Positions 1 to 11,066 are shown, counted from the stretch's first letter. The stretch: 29,125 nucleotides of DNA from Alteromonadaceae bacterium (GCA_013393545.1 JABXHG010000584.1:1-29125), one strand, 5' to 3'. Program-made: numbers and translations. The notes: generated by a model not told the origin, from the letters alone.

Positions 1-2
1 CA

Positions 3-107
3 AACTCCGTAGGGACGATAAGCGGCAAGGGCGCGGTTTTCATTGAGGCCAGAACCAACCAGATGGTTCAACGTAAAGGCCGGATATACGTGCGCAGTTT
101 TACCTGA
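3..107 (+). CDS. possible 3' end of an unrecognised gene (partial)
   Basis: A reading frame open from the window edge gives 34 codons and then a TGA at 105-107. Its composition (GKGAVFIEARTNQ, then KGRIYVRSF) could be the C-terminus of a real protein, but I recognise no family and there is too little to judge. It ends 160 bases before astC and points the same way. It may equally be an open frame by chance. Confidence 0.3.
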   Translation, partial: NSVGTISGKGAVFIEARTNQMVQRKGRIYVRSFT

Positions 108-157
108 TTAACTTTTTACTCCACCGAAAGCTTTGGGGGCTTGCACAACAAGAGGTC

Positions 158-200
158 TACATATAAGTATTTACAGCGTGTTTTGAAAAGACCTATCCGC
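158..200. repeat. half copy of the intergenic palindrome family
   Basis: These 43 bases align without gaps to 2777-2819, the right half of the complete copy between astA and astD, with 6 mismatches. They include the shared stretch ACAGCGTGTTTTG. The left half is missing, so no long hairpin can form. It lies in the astC leader, 67 bases before the start codon. A 10-bp direct repeat, CCGAAAGCTT, occurs on either side at 124-133 and 228-237; whether this relates to the element is unknown. Confidence 0.75.
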
Positions 201-258
201 TTACTTGCTCAAGCGTTAGTATTAGTTCCGAAAGCTTCTTTTAAGACTGACTGATTGA

Positions 259-1482
<1,224 letters not shown>

Positions 1483-1497
1483 CTCACATAGTCTGCT

Positions 1498-1609
1498 GCA
1501 CCTTGGCAGGCCCTCCCTTCCGGGAATTTTGAAGGCCATGGATGGCCTGAAATAAGCGCACATGGATGTGCTTGTAGCGGTTCCCGGAAGGGAGGGCCTG
1601 CCAAGGTGC
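1498..1609. repeat. intergenic palindrome with perfect 29-bp arms (between astC and astA)
   Basis: The left arm 1498-1526 and right arm 1581-1609 are exact reverse complements over 29 bases. Inside are two smaller hairpins: AGGCCATGGATGGCCT at 1533-1548 and GCACATGGATGTGC at 1558-1571. The core matches the copy at 6821-6912 closely and the copies at 2717-2825 and 15397-15577 more loosely. No T-run follows on either strand, so it is not a classical intrinsic terminator. Lying between two genes of one pathway, it could attenuate or process the transcript, or stabilise the astC portion; that is inference. Confidence 0.92.
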
Positions 1610-1647
1610 TCACCGAAGTTTGAGGCATGTAGAGCAGGAGCCAAAAA

Positions 1648-2679
1648 ATGCTAATAATAAGGCCCATCCAAACCCACGACCTGGACGACCTCTACGAACT
1701 CACCGGCGCCGCCGGTAACGGCCTGACCACGCTCCCCCGGGACCGCGACCTCCTGCAACGGAAAATCCGCAAGGCCCGGGACACCTTCGAAGGCCGCTGC
1801 CCGCCAGATGCCGGGCTCTACCTGTTCGTCCTCGAAGACCTGGAACAAAACCGTTGTGTGGGTGTGAGTGGCATCCAGGCCCGGGTAGGGCTGGACGAAG
1901 TATTCTACAACTACCGCCTGAGCATCACCGTGCACGACAGCCGCGAGCTGGACGTGCACGTGCGCACCCCCACGCTCTACCTCACCAACGACATGACCGA
2001 CGCCACCGAAATCGGCTCCCTGCTGTTGGCCGAAGACTACCGCGGTGGCGGCAACGGCCTGCTACTGGCCCGCAGCCGGTTCCTGTTTCTGGGCGAGTTC
2101 CGCCAACACTTCTCCGACAAAATCTTCGCCGAGTTGCGCGGTATATCAGACGACCAGGGCGTCAGCCCGCTGTGGGAAGCCCTCGGGCGGCGGTTCTTCG
2201 ACATGTCATTCATCGAAGCCGACCGCCTGTCTGGCCTGGGCAACAAAAGCTTCATCGCCGAACTCATGCCGCGCTTCCCCATCTATCTGTCGCTACTCCC
2301 CGAAAGCGCCACCGAAGTGGTCGGCCAGGTACACCGAGACACCCGGCCAGCCCTGAAAATGCTCCAGGCCGAAGGCTTCAACTTCAACGGACTGGTGGAC
2401 ATATTCGACGGCGGCCCATTGCTGGAAGCCTTTCTGCACAACATCCGCAGCATTCGCCAAAGTGCCCTTCGTTCGGTGGTGCAAGACGACACCGTGGCCA
2501 TGGACGAAGGCGAAAACCCGGTCATGGTCAGCAATGGCTCGTTCAGCGATTTTCGCGTGGCCATTGTCCCGGCCTGCGATGACTCCCGCCTGCGCTTACC
2601 GAAAGCGGTCATGGATGCCTTGCAGATTACAGAAGATGACGAGGTGCGGGTCACGCCCTTGAAAGAGGTGGGGTTGTGA
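1648..2679 (+). CDS. astA: arginine N-succinyltransferase
   Basis: First step of the AST pathway: succinyl-CoA plus L-arginine gives N2-succinylarginine. The 343 residues match the usual AstA/AruF/AruG length. Family marks are the start region IRPIQTHDLDDLYELT, the GNAT-like segment YRGGGNGLLLARSRFLF (about 131-147), GLGNKSFIAELMPRFPIY (about 195-212) and the C-terminal FNFNGLVDIFDGGP (about 246-259). The ATG at 1648 follows a CAGGAG stretch. Only one subunit gene is present, as in E. coli, and not the paired aruF/aruG of Pseudomonas. It stands 38 bases after the first complete palindrome and is followed by the second, so it is flanked by these elements on both sides. Confidence 0.93.
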   Translation: MLIIRPIQTHDLDDLYELTGAAGNGLTTLPRDRDLLQRKIRKARDTFEGRCPPDAGLYLFVLEDLEQNRCVGVSGIQARVGLDEVFYNYRLSITVHDSRELDVHVRTPTLYLTNDMTDATEIGSLLLAEDYRGGGNGLLLARSRFLFLGEFRQHFSDKIFAELRGISDDQGVSPLWEALGRRFFDMSFIEADRLSGLGNKSFIAELMPRFPIYLSLLPESATEVVGQVHRDTRPALKMLQAEGFNFNGLVDIFDGGPLLEAFLHNIRSIRQSALRSVVQDDTVAMDEGENPVMVSNGSFSDFRVAIVPACDDSRLRLPKAVMDALQITEDDEVRVTPLKEVGL

Positions 2680-2716
2680 GCAATACCTGTAGATAGATGT
2701 TTACTCAAAGTTTTGA

Positions 2717-4330
<1,614 letters not shown>

Positions 4331-4396
4331 CGCCTTGAGCCGCGAAAACGGAAGGTTCACAACCCACGACTCACGACAATAAAAGAGGCGCCCGCC

Positions 4397-5737
4397 ATGG
4401 TAACGCACGCAGTGGAAGCCAATTTCGACGGCCTGGTGGGGCCTACCCACAACTACGCTGGTTTGTCCTGGGGCAATGTGGCCTCCAAAACCAACGTGAA
4501 CGCCGTGGCCAATCCGAAAGAAGCCGCGTTGCAGGGTCTGGCCAAGATGAAACGGCTGGCAGACCGGGGCTATGTGCAGGGTGTGTTACCGCCCCATGAG
4601 CGGCCACACATTCCCACCTTGCGCGCCCTCGGGTTTACAGGCAGCGATGCCGACGTGCTGGCACAGGCGGCTCAATCGGCCCCGGCCGTGCTGGCGGCGG
4701 TTTCTTCAGCCTCGGCCATGTGGACCGCCAATGCCGCAACCGTCTCGCCCAGCGCTGACACCGGCGATCACCGGGTGCATTTCACCCCCGCCAACCTGAG
4801 CGCGAAATTCCACCGCTCCATCGAACACGAGGTAACCGGCCGGGCACTGAAAGCCATCTTCACTGACGAAAGCTACTTCGCCCACCACCCGGCCTTGCCA
4901 TCGGTCAGCCACTTCGGTGACGAAGGCGCCGCCAACCACACCCGGCTGTGCAGCCGCTACGGTGAGCCGGGAGTGGAGTTGTTTGTCTACGGCAAAGCTG
5001 CGTTCAACGAAGCCGCGCCTGCACCGGTCCAATACCCGGCCCGGCAGACCCTGGAGGCTTCGCAGGCTATCGCCCGCCTGCACGGGTTAACCGCAGGCCA
5101 TACCGTGTTTGCCCAGCAGAACCCGGCCGCCATCGACGCGGGTGTGTTTCACAACGACGTGATCGCCGTGGGCAACGGCAATACCCTGTTCTACCATGAA
5201 CTGGCGTTTCTGGAAGAAGAAAAGGTTCTGGCGGACATTCGCCAACGTTTGACCGGTGCCGAACTGGAAGCGGTGCGGGTATCAACGGAAGAAGTACCAC
5301 TGCAAGACGCCGTGGCCTCCTACCTGTTCAACAGCCAGTTGCTCAACACGCCCGACGGCATGTTACTGGCCGTACCGGGCGAGTGCCGTGAAACCGAAAG
5401 CGTGAGCCGCTATCTGGACGAATTGCTGCGCAGCAACGGGCCGATCACCAGCGTGGAAGTGTTTGATGTGAAACAGTCCATGCGCAACGGCGGCGGCCCC
5501 GCCTGCCTGCGCTTACGGGTGGTCTTGACCGACGACGAACTGAAAGCCATGAACCACGGCGTGCTGCTGACGGATGAGTTGTACGAACGCCTGGTCACCT
5601 GGGTAGAAGCCCATTACCGGGACGAGCTCACGCAAGCCGACCTGGCCGACCCCATGCTGCTGGAAGAAAGCCGCAAGGCCCTGGACGAACTCACCGGCAT
5701 ACTGGGCCTGGGCAGTATCTACGACTTCCAGTTGTAA
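4397..5737 (+). CDS. astB: N-succinylarginine dihydrolase
   Basis: Second AST step: hydrolyses N2-succinylarginine to N2-succinylornithine, two ammonia and CO2. It belongs to the guanidino-group-modifying superfamily. The protein has 446 residues, as expected. The catalytic triad is visible: Glu176 in DEGAAN, His252 in GVFHNDV and Cys370 in [11 protein letters not shown], corresponding to the E. coli Glu/His/Cys triad. The N-terminus [18 protein letters not shown] (7-24) is a strong family signature. The ATG at 4397 follows AAGAGGCG. Its last 19 bases overlap the 3' end of astE on the opposite strand. Confidence 0.95.
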   Translation: MVTHAVEANFDGLVGPTHNYAGLSWGNVASKTNVNAVANPKEAALQGLAKMKRLADRGYVQGVLPPHERPHIPTLRALGFTGSDADVLAQAAQSAPAVLAAVSSASAMWTANAATVSPSADTGDHRVHFTPANLSAKFHRSIEHEVTGRALKAIFTDESYFAHHPALPSVSHFGDEGAANHTRLCSRYGEPGVELFVYGKAAFNEAAPAPVQYPARQTLEASQAIARLHGLTAGHTVFAQQNPAAIDAGVFHNDVIAVGNGNTLFYHELAFLEEEKVLADIRQRLTGAELEAVRVSTEEVPLQDAVASYLFNSQLLNTPDGMLLAVPGECRETESVSRYLDELLRSNGPITSVEVFDVKQSMRNGGGPACLRLRVVLTDDELKAMNHGVLLTDELYERLVTWVEAHYRDELTQADLADPMLLEESRKALDELTGILGLGSIYDFQL

Positions 5738-6780
5738 GCGGGCGGCGCCGGCCGAACCAGCAGACCCACCCGTTGGCCGACGGGCACTGCCGGATTCGGA
5801 AACACAATCGCCTCCGGTGCCGTGCCCACTCGATAGCAGGTCTGGTCATCCTCCCAGATAATCGTGCCCGATGGGTACTCGGTAAAATTCGCCACATCGT
5901 CTGGCACATGAAAGCAGAACGATGGCCCGGTATTCAGAACCTCATGCACCACCTCGAATACCGTCAAATGATTAAACGGCGGCCCCGCCTCCGGCGCCGG
6001 CAACCCCCGAAATCGCCGCCGCAAAGCCTGCTCAATACCCTGGAACCGGCGCAGGTCATTATGGCCAAACGGCTCCACCTTCCCCAGCTCCACGGTAAAA
6101 CTCTCCGCCCCTAACAGGCTGGCGGAAAACGCCGAAAACACGGTGGATTCCTTGTGCTGGAGAAGCAGCGTCTCCACCTCCGCTTCCAGTAAAAACTCAC
6201 ACTGATCCGCGGGTGGCACTGAGCGCCCTTCCACATGCGGATACAACGCAAACCGCTCCCGCATCGAAGGCCGAATGGCCGTGTGCAGATCATAATGACT
6301 CAGCGCCAACCCGTGATGCGCCATGGCAAACTGCCGACACATCTCCTCAAGAAACCGGGCCCGCCGCGCCTCCGGCAGCCCTTCGTATTGGCACTCCTGA
6401 TGCGTCCCATTGAACAATCGGTTTAGATTTACATCCAAAAACCGCTCACCCGCAACCATCGCCGGCGGGTTGCCAAGAATCAGCAACAGCGGACAACCCA
6501 GCGACCACTCACCAGCCAACAACTCCGACACCAACCCGTTCAACACCTCAATCGGCGCCGTCTCATTGCCATGAATCCCGGCCGAGACAATCAGCGCTTC
6601 CTGGTTCGGGTTGGCCCGCCCGGCGGGTGGCGCGAGCCACAGTACACCGGTGCCCTTGCGCGACACACGAGTGCCGTCTGGTAGCTCGGTTTTGGTTTCA
6701 GGGAGATCGGAGGAGGCGTTTGCGAGGGTGTGCGTGAGCCAGTCGCCGTGGAAATCAAAGAGGTGATTTGAAGCGTTCAT
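5719..6780 (-). CDS. astE: succinylglutamate desuccinylase
   Basis: Last AST step: hydrolyses N-succinylglutamate to glutamate and succinate. It is a zinc carboxypeptidase-like enzyme of the AspA/AstE family. With the start at 6780 it has 353 residues, a little longer than the roughly 320 of E. coli AstE. Zinc ligands are visible as GIHGNETAP (68-76; His70, Glu73) and YDLHTAIR (163-170; His166); the catalytic glutamate is probably Glu231 in [12 protein letters not shown] longer frame up to 6876 is read out of the palindrome at 6821-6912 and is not protein. The orientation is unusual: it opposes astCADB, overlaps astB by 19 bases at the 3' ends, and lies downstream of the ABC transporter genes on the same strand. 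Confidence 0.93.
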   Translation of the reverse strand: MNASNHLFDFHGDWLTHTLANASSDLPETKTELPDGTRVSRKGTGVLWLAPPAGRANPNQEALIVSAGIHGNETAPIEVLNGLVSELLAGEWSLGCPLLLILGNPPAMVAGERFLDVNLNRLFNGTHQECQYEGLPEARRARFLEEMCRQFAMAHHGLALSHYDLHTAIRPSMRERFALYPHVEGRSVPPADQCEFLLEAEVETLLLQHKESTVFSAFSASLLGAESFTVELGKVEPFGHNDLRRFQGIEQALRRRFRGLPAPEAGPPFNHLTVFEVVHEVLNTGPSFCFHVPDDVANFTEYPSGTIIWEDDQTCYRVGTAPEAIVFPNPAVPVGQRVGLLVRPAPPAYNWKS

Positions 6781-6820
6781 TGAGTCCCTCAGGCAAGGAA
6801 AATGTACGGGGACTGACGGT

Positions 6821-6912
6821 GGGGATGCCTTTCCGGAAATTTCGAAGGCCAAGGATGGCCTGAGAGAAGCGCACATGGATGTGCTTGTAGCGGTTTCCGG
6901 AAAGGCATCCCC
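6821..6912. repeat. intergenic palindrome with perfect 19-bp arms (between transporter and astE)
   Basis: The left arm 6821-6839 and right arm 6894-6912 are exact reverse complements over 19 bases. The core contains GAAGGCC-AAGGATGGCCTGA and GCGCACATGGATGTGCTTG, nearly identical to the copy at 1498-1609, while the outer arms differ. It lies between the last permease gene and astE, both minus strand. No T-tract follows on the minus strand, so read-through into astE is possible. Confidence 0.9.
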
Positions 6913-6932
6913 AGCGGCAGTTCTTGCACTTG

Positions 6933-7655
6933 CTAACCATTAACCGGCCGCTGATGCCTCAAAAGATGATTCTCCAGCTTCCGAAACGCAAACACCAGCA
7001 AGAACGTCAGCACCATGTAGCAAAGCGCCACAAAAATAAACGCCTCAAAAGGCGCATAAAACCGCGAATAAATATTCCGCGCCGCCCCGGTCAAATCCAC
7101 AATGGTCACCACACTGGCAATCGCACTGGCATGCAGCATGAAAATCACCTCATTGGCATAAGCCTGCACCGCCCGCCGAGCCGCGCTGGGCAGAATAATC
7201 CGCTGCATCCGCATCGCCCAGTTCATGCCATAAGCCTTGGCCGCCTCAATCTCGCCATGGGGCGTAGCCACAATCGCACCCCGGATAATCTCCGTGGTAT
7301 ACGCCGCCGTGTTAAGAGTAAACGCCAGCAGGGCCGGATAGAAAGGTTCCCGGAAAATCGCCCACCAGAAAGTGTCCTGAATGCCGGGAATCTGCGCCAC
7401 GCCGTAGTAAATGATATATAGCTGAATCAGCAACGGCGTGCCACGAAACAGATAGGTGTACAGCCAGATGGGGCCGGACACAAACGGATTCTTCACCGTG
7501 CGTAGAATGGCCAGCGGCACCGCCACCACCAGACCTATCACCAGCGACAGAAACACCAGATGAACCGTGGTCACCAGCCCGTCCCAATATTCCATCAGGG
7601 TCATGGCGGTAAAAATGTCGTTCTGGTTCAACCACTCGACCATAAATTCAGGCAT
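6933..7655 (-). CDS. basic amino acid ABC transporter permease (HisM/AotM type)
   Basis: Inner-membrane permease of a polar amino acid ABC importer, 240 residues from the ATG at 7655. A GTG directly upstream at 7658 abuts the previous stop codon; GGGGAG about seven bases before the ATG favours the ATG. About five hydrophobic segments are visible. The EAA loop contacting the ATPase reads GEIEAAKAYGMNWAMRMQRI (about 155-174). FRGTPLLIQLYIIYYG is the usual motif following an early membrane segment. It directly follows the other permease gene, and the two would form the membrane heterodimer. Next to the AST genes the substrate is probably arginine and/or ornithine; that is inference from context. 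Confidence 0.87.
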   Translation of the reverse strand: MPEFMVEWLNQNDIFTAMTLMEYWDGLVTTVHLVFLSLVIGLVVAVPLAILRTVKNPFVSGPIWLYTYLFRGTPLLIQLYIIYYGVAQIPGIQDTFWWAIFREPFYPALLAFTLNTAAYTTEIIRGAIVATPHGEIEAAKAYGMNWAMRMQRIILPSAARRAVQAYANEVIFMLHASAIASVVTIVDLTGAARNIYSRFYAPFEAFIFVALCYMVLTFLLVFAFRKLENHLLRHQRPVNG

Positions 7656-7658
7656 CAC

Positions 7659-8363
7659 TCAGCTCCCCTGTACCACGCCGGCGTGCGCCCGCTTGTCGAG
7701 CCACTTGATGAACAGCTCCGAAACGGCGGTGAGAATCAGATAGACCGCTGCCACCGGAATGAAGAAATGAAACGGCATGCGCTCGGCCTTGGCGGCTTCC
7801 TCGGCCACCCGCACCATATCGGTCAGACCGATGATAGAGACAAGCGCGGTGGTCTTCAGCAGCACCTGCCAGTTTGTGCCGATGCCGGGCAGGGCGTGTC
7901 GCAGCATTTGCGGCACCATCACCCGGCGGAAAGTATGCCAGCGTGTGAAACCGTAGGCTCGGGCCGCTTCGATCTGGCCATTTTCCACCGCCAGAAACGC
8001 ACCCCGGAAGGTTTCGGTCATATAGGCACCGAAAATCAGCCCGATGGTCACCACGCCGGACATGAACGGATCAAACTGGAAGAAAAAGTCGATGTCGTGG
8101 GCTTCCCACAGATAATCCGACAGCATGTTGACGCCCACCTGGCCGCCATAATAAAACAGCAGCATCATCACAATGTCGGGCACACCGCGAATCAGCGTGG
8201 TGTAAGTGGCAGCAAAACCGGCCAGAAACCGGTTGCCCGAAAGCTTGGCGCTGGCGCCCAGCAAACCGAGAGTGAGCGCCAGGGCCAGGGAAGAAAAGGC
8301 CAGTTCAATGGTAACCAGCGCCCCTTCGGCAAGCTCCGGGCCGTAACCTTTCAGATCAAACAT
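7659..8363 (-). CDS. basic amino acid ABC transporter permease (HisQ/AotQ type)
   Basis: Second inner-membrane permease of the same importer, 234 residues, close to HisQ/AotQ in length. The start FDLKGYGPELAEGALVTIEL is typical. The EAA loop reads GQIEAARAYGFTRWHTFRRV (about 128-147), followed by PQMLRHALPGIGTNWQVLLK. About five membrane segments are visible. Its stop codon immediately precedes the start region of the next permease, indicating translational coupling. It lies 63 bases after the binding-protein gene, with a strong stem-loop in the gap. Confidence 0.87.
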   Translation of the reverse strand: MFDLKGYGPELAEGALVTIELAFSSLALALTLGLLGASAKLSGNRFLAGFAATYTTLIRGVPDIVMMLLFYYGGQVGVNMLSDYLWEAHDIDFFFQFDPFMSGVVTIGLIFGAYMTETFRGAFLAVENGQIEAARAYGFTRWHTFRRVMVPQMLRHALPGIGTNWQVLLKTTALVSIIGLTDMVRVAEEAAKAERMPFHFFIPVAAVYLILTAVSELFIKWLDKRAHAGVVQGS

Positions 8364-8381
8364 GGGAATATCCGGGAAGCG

Positions 8382-8404
8382 GGGAGCAGCAGGGCGCTGC
8401 TCCC
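8382..8404 (-). promoter_or_regulatory. intercistronic stem-loop between binding-protein and permease genes
   Basis: GGGAGCAGC and GCTGCTCCC form a perfect 9-bp stem around a five-base loop. It falls in the 63-base gap after the binding-protein gene. No U-run follows in the direction of transcription, so it is more likely a 3' stabiliser or processing site that raises binding protein over permeases than a full terminator. Such arrangements are known in malE-malF and the histidine transport operon; the role here is inference. Confidence 0.6.
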
Positions 8405-8426
8405 GGGCTTGTGATCAACAGCTGAG

Positions 8427-9179
8427 TTAAATCTTGATGTCGTAGCTGAAGTATTTTTTCATGATGGCATCGTAGGTGCCGTCTTCCTTCAGCGTTTTCA
8501 GGGCCTCGTTCACTTCGCCGGCCAGCTCACGGTCACGCTTGCGCATGGCCACACCAACGCCCTGGCCCAGCTTGACCGGCTCGCCCACTTCCTTGAAACC
8601 GTCGCGGTTCAGGATAGTCTGCTCGCCCACCGGGTAATCCACGAACACCACGTCCAGGCGCTGGCCTTCCAGGTCTAGAACCATGTCTTCGGCGGTGGTG
8701 TAACGCTTGATGTTGACGGTACCGCCCATGTTGTCTGTTACGTAGGTGTCCATGGTGGTGCCGCGCTGCACGCCCACGGTTTTGCCTTCCATGGCCGCCA
8801 TGTTGGTCACGTCGGTATTAAAGGATTCCGGAGCAAACCAGCCACCCGGGGTGATGTAGTAGGGCTCGGAGAAGTTCACCCGCTTGGCGCGCTCTTCGGT
8901 GATCGACATGGAGGACATGATCAGATCAAACTTGCGGGCCAGCAGGCCGGGGATCATGCCGTCCCACGCCTGGATGACGAATTCGCAGTTGGCCTGCATT
9001 TCCTCACACATGGCCTCGGCCAGCTCGACTTCAAAGCCTGTCAGTTCGCCGGCGTCGTTGCGGTATTCAAACGGCTCGTAGGGAACATCGAATGCAATGC
9101 GCAAGTCGCGGTCCTGGGCCTGGGCACCACCAGCCATCAGGGCCAGGGCAGTTGTTGCGGCAACCATCAGTTTTTTCAT
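8427..9179 (-). CDS. periplasmic basic amino acid-binding protein (LAO/HisJ/AotJ type)
   Basis: Extracytoplasmic solute-binding protein family 3, 250 residues. A signal peptide is clear: Met-Lys-Lys, a hydrophobic run and the cleavage motif AQA at 19-21, giving a mature start at Gln22. The mature protein begins DLRIAFDVPYEPFEYRN and continues LTGFEVELAEAMC, the standard family opening. Cys58 and Cys65 have the seven-residue spacing of the conserved disulfide in LAO-binding protein and HisJ. SSMSITEERAKRVNFSEPYY (about 90-109) is the family hinge motif. A GGAGAAGTG site precedes the ATG. The ligand is probably arginine, ornithine or lysine, judged from the family and the neighbouring AST genes. 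Confidence 0.9.
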   Translation of the reverse strand: MKKLMVAATTALALMAGGAQAQDRDLRIAFDVPYEPFEYRNDAGELTGFEVELAEAMCEEMQANCEFVIQAWDGMIPGLLARKFDLIMSSMSITEERAKRVNFSEPYYITPGGWFAPESFNTDVTNMAAMEGKTVGVQRGTTMDTYVTDNMGGTVNIKRYTTAEDMVLDLEGQRLDVVFVDYPVGEQTILNRDGFKEVGEPVKLGQGVGVAMRKRDRELAGEVNEALKTLKEDGTYDAIMKKYFSYDIKI

Positions 9180-9256
9180 GTGTCACTTCTCCAGCTTCGC
9201 CTTGTGGGCGTTCATTTTTATGGAAGTGTTCATCACCGGTTAAGGGTAGCACCGGC

Positions 9257-10027
9257 TCAGAACTTGGGAGCAAGAAACTGTTTCATCCGCTCGGAATCCG
9301 GGTTGTCGAATACCTTCTGCGGTGTGCCTTGCTCTTCAATCACGCCCTGATGCAAGAACAGGACCTGACTGGACACATCCCTTGCAAAGGCCATCTCGTG
9401 GGTGACCACGATCATGGTGCGGCCTTCCTCGGCCAGACTCTGCATCACTTTCAATACTTCGCCCACCAGCTCCGGGTCCAGCGCCGTGGTGCTCTCATCA
9501 AACAACATGACTTCCGTCTCCATGGCCAGGGCCCGGGCGATGGCTGCCCGCTGCTGCTGGCCGCCAGACATCTGCGCCGGGTAGTAGTCTTTGCGCTCGT
9601 AAATGCCGACCTTGTGCAGATACGCCTCGGCCCGCTCGATGGCTTCTTTTTTGGGCACCTTCAGCACGTGTACCGGCGCCTCGATGATGTTCTCCAGAAT
9701 GGTCATGTGCGACCACAGGTTAAAGCCCTGGAACACCATGGAGAGGCGACTACGAATTTGCTCTACCTGCTTGTTGTCGGCGGGAATGCGCAGGCCCTTG
9801 CGGTTTTCCGTGAACCGGATCGGGTCACCGTGCACGATAATGTCGCCGGAGGTGGGCGTTTCCAGCAAGTTGATGCAGCGCAGGAAGGTGCTCTTGCCGG
9901 AGCCGGAACTGCCAATCAACGAGACCACATCGCCCTTGCGGGTTTCCAGAGAGATTCCTTTCAGTACTTCGTGCTTGTCGAAGGTCTTGTGAATGTCCCT
10001 GCAAATCAGAGGCGCGGGTTCCGCCAT
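9257..10027 (-). CDS. basic amino acid ABC transporter ATP-binding protein (HisP/AotP type)
   Basis: Cytosolic ATPase of the importer, 256 residues from the ATG at 10027. That start has CAGGAG eight bases upstream; an earlier in-frame ATG at 10054 has no such site. Seen in order: Walker [10 protein letters not shown] (39-47), the Q-loop at Gln100 in [12 protein letters not shown], signature MSGGQQQR (153-160), Walker B VMLFDE (173-178) and the switch His210 in VVTHEM. After the catalytic glutamate the sequence is STTALDPE, so Ser replaces the common Pro of DEPT; activity should not be lost. It is the first gene of the minus-strand transporter set, which places the promoter in 10028-10170. Confidence 0.9.
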   Translation of the reverse strand: MAEPAPLICRDIHKTFDKHEVLKGISLETRKGDVVSLIGSSGSGKSTFLRCINLLETPTSGDIIVHGDPIRFTENRKGLRIPADNKQVEQIRSRLSMVFQGFNLWSHMTILENIIEAPVHVLKVPKKEAIERAEAYLHKVGIYERKDYYPAQMSGGQQQRAAIARALAMETEVMLFDESTTALDPELVGEVLKVMQSLAEEGRTMIVVTHEMAFARDVSSQVLFLHQGVIEEQGTPQKVFDNPDSERMKQFLAPKF

Positions 10028-10105
10028 GGGGTGGCTCCTGAGGCTGTTTTTCAAAGGCGCTTTTTTTACGGACTGCGGCCGAGGAAATCAATAGCAAATT
10101 GTCTT

Positions 10106-10126
10106 ATTCAAAACGGATGTTTGAAT
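10106..10126. promoter_or_regulatory. inverted repeat, candidate operator of the ABC transporter operon
   Basis: ATTCAAA and TTTGAAT are perfect 7-bp half sites separated by seven bases. They lie in the 143-base gap between the GntR gene and the transporter ATPase gene, where the transporter promoter must be unless it is transcribed through from glcC. The half sites are inverted relative to an E. coli ARG box, so I do not call this an ArgR site. The binding protein is unknown. Confidence 0.4.
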
Positions 10127-10170
10127 GCCATTCTCGCTTAATTGTTGATCAATGCAAGTGTAACGCCAGC

Positions 10171-10932
10171 TTAAGCAGACGTTTCCTGAGTTAACAGGTC
10201 TTCCAGTTCCTCCGGAGCGGGTACGCGAAGTAGTTGCTCCCCCTGTTTCTCCATTTCCAGAAGTGTCTGTCTGACAAAGCGCACATGGTCAGTCGCCACC
10301 TTGCGGGCTTGTTCCGGTTTGGAAGCCATAATCGTGTCGTACAGCTGTTTGTGCTGTCTTGTGATTTTGCGCCGCATTTCTTCCCGGGGATTCAGGTTTG
10401 ATACCGAGGCCTGGACAGTCAGCAGCATCATGTTTTTCAGGCCGCTGAGCACATGCACCAGCACCGGGTTGTGAGAGGCTTCGACAATGGCTTGGTGAAA
10501 GCCGTGGTCCAGTCGGGCATTACGCAGTGGATTGGTGTTCTCAAGCGCCTGGAAAGCCTGGGTAAGGCGATGACGGTCCAGATTGGTGGCCCGTTGGGCC
10601 GCCAGGAAGGCGGCCTGACCCTCCAGCTGTTCACGCACTTCGAGCAAATCGAACAGCGTGCGGGAATGACCCTGATACAGATACATCAGCGGGCTGTCAG
10701 AGTGCCGGTTGTCAGCGTCCGGAACGATGCTGGCCACGAACGAGCCCTTGCCGTGACGGGTTTCAATCACACCCCGGGCCTGGAGTTCGTGCAGTGCCTC
10801 GCGCACTGCGGATCGGGACACCTGCAGCCGTGCGGAAAGCTGGCGCTCGGAAGGCATTTTCTGGCCCGGCGCCAGTCCCCCTTCGAGGATCAGGTGTTCA
10901 AGTCGGTACGAGATGTCTCTGGATATGCCCAT
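10171..10932 (-). CDS. glcC: GntR/FadR-family regulator of the glycolate genes (GlcC-like)
   Basis: Transcription factor of 253 residues. The N-terminal winged helix-turn-helix (about 1-70) includes LAPGQKMPSERQLSARLQVS, then RSAVREALHELQARGVIETR and GKGSFVAS. The C-terminal FCD domain (about 90-230) shows the metal-binding pattern DHGFHQAIVEASHN and a later QHKQLYDTI. It is divergent from glcGDEF and has one palindromic operator just before its own start and one before glcG, so it probably controls both and itself. In E. coli GlcC activates glc genes in response to glycolate; by position this is the ortholog, but related FCD regulators such as LldR, PdhR and FadR share the fold. Confidence 0.8.
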   Translation of the reverse strand: MGISRDISYRLEHLILEGGLAPGQKMPSERQLSARLQVSRSAVREALHELQARGVIETRHGKGSFVASIVPDADNRHSDSPLMYLYQGHSRTLFDLLEVREQLEGQAAFLAAQRATNLDRHRLTQAFQALENTNPLRNARLDHGFHQAIVEASHNPVLVHVLSGLKNMMLLTVQASVSNLNPREEMRRKITRQHKQLYDTIMASKPEQARKVATDHVRFVRQTLLEMEKQGEQLLRVPAPEELEDLLTQETSA

Positions 10933-10938
10933 GGCGTG

Positions 10939-10951
10939 CTGGTCTGACCAG
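10939..10951. promoter_or_regulatory. GntR/FadR-type operator next to glcC
   Basis: CTGGTCTGACCAG is a perfect palindrome around one central base. It matches the TGGTC-N-GACCA consensus known for FadR-subfamily regulators. It begins seven bases upstream of the glcC start, where binding would block expression of the regulator gene, consistent with autoregulation. The same palindrome recurs at 11052-11066. Confidence 0.75.
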
Positions 10952-11029
10952 TTGGAGGGTTTATCGGTAGTTTAGGCGATGGCCCGTGTTCACGGCAAAC
11001 TGCCCGACACACCTTGATTTAACGTCATT

Positions 11030-11043
11030 CACCGAATTCGGTG
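11030..11043. promoter_or_regulatory. 14-bp perfect palindrome in the glc control region
   Basis: CACCGAATTCGGTG reads the same on both strands. It lies eight bases before the GntR operator at 11052 and does not resemble it. It could be a site for a second regulator or part of the promoter; the sequence alone does not say which. Confidence 0.4.
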
Positions 11044-11051
11044 TCGAATAA

Positions 11052-11066
11052 ACTGGTCGGACCAGT
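11052..11066. promoter_or_regulatory. GntR/FadR-type operator before glcG
   Basis: ACTGGTCGGACCAGT is a perfect 15-bp palindrome around one central base. Its 12 half-site bases CTGGTC/GACCAG are identical to those of the site at 10939-10951. It lies 89 bases upstream of the chosen glcG start and so is expected in the promoter or early leader of glcGDEF. Confidence 0.8.

Noticed and set aside
6781..6876. N-terminal extension of AstE to 6876
   Set aside because: The added 32 residues include sequence from the palindrome at 6821-6912 and do not resemble the family.
9257..10027. Loss of function in the ABC ATPase because Ser replaces Pro after the Walker B glutamate
   Set aside because: The catalytic glutamate, Walker A, signature and switch histidine are intact; the position after the glutamate varies in active members.
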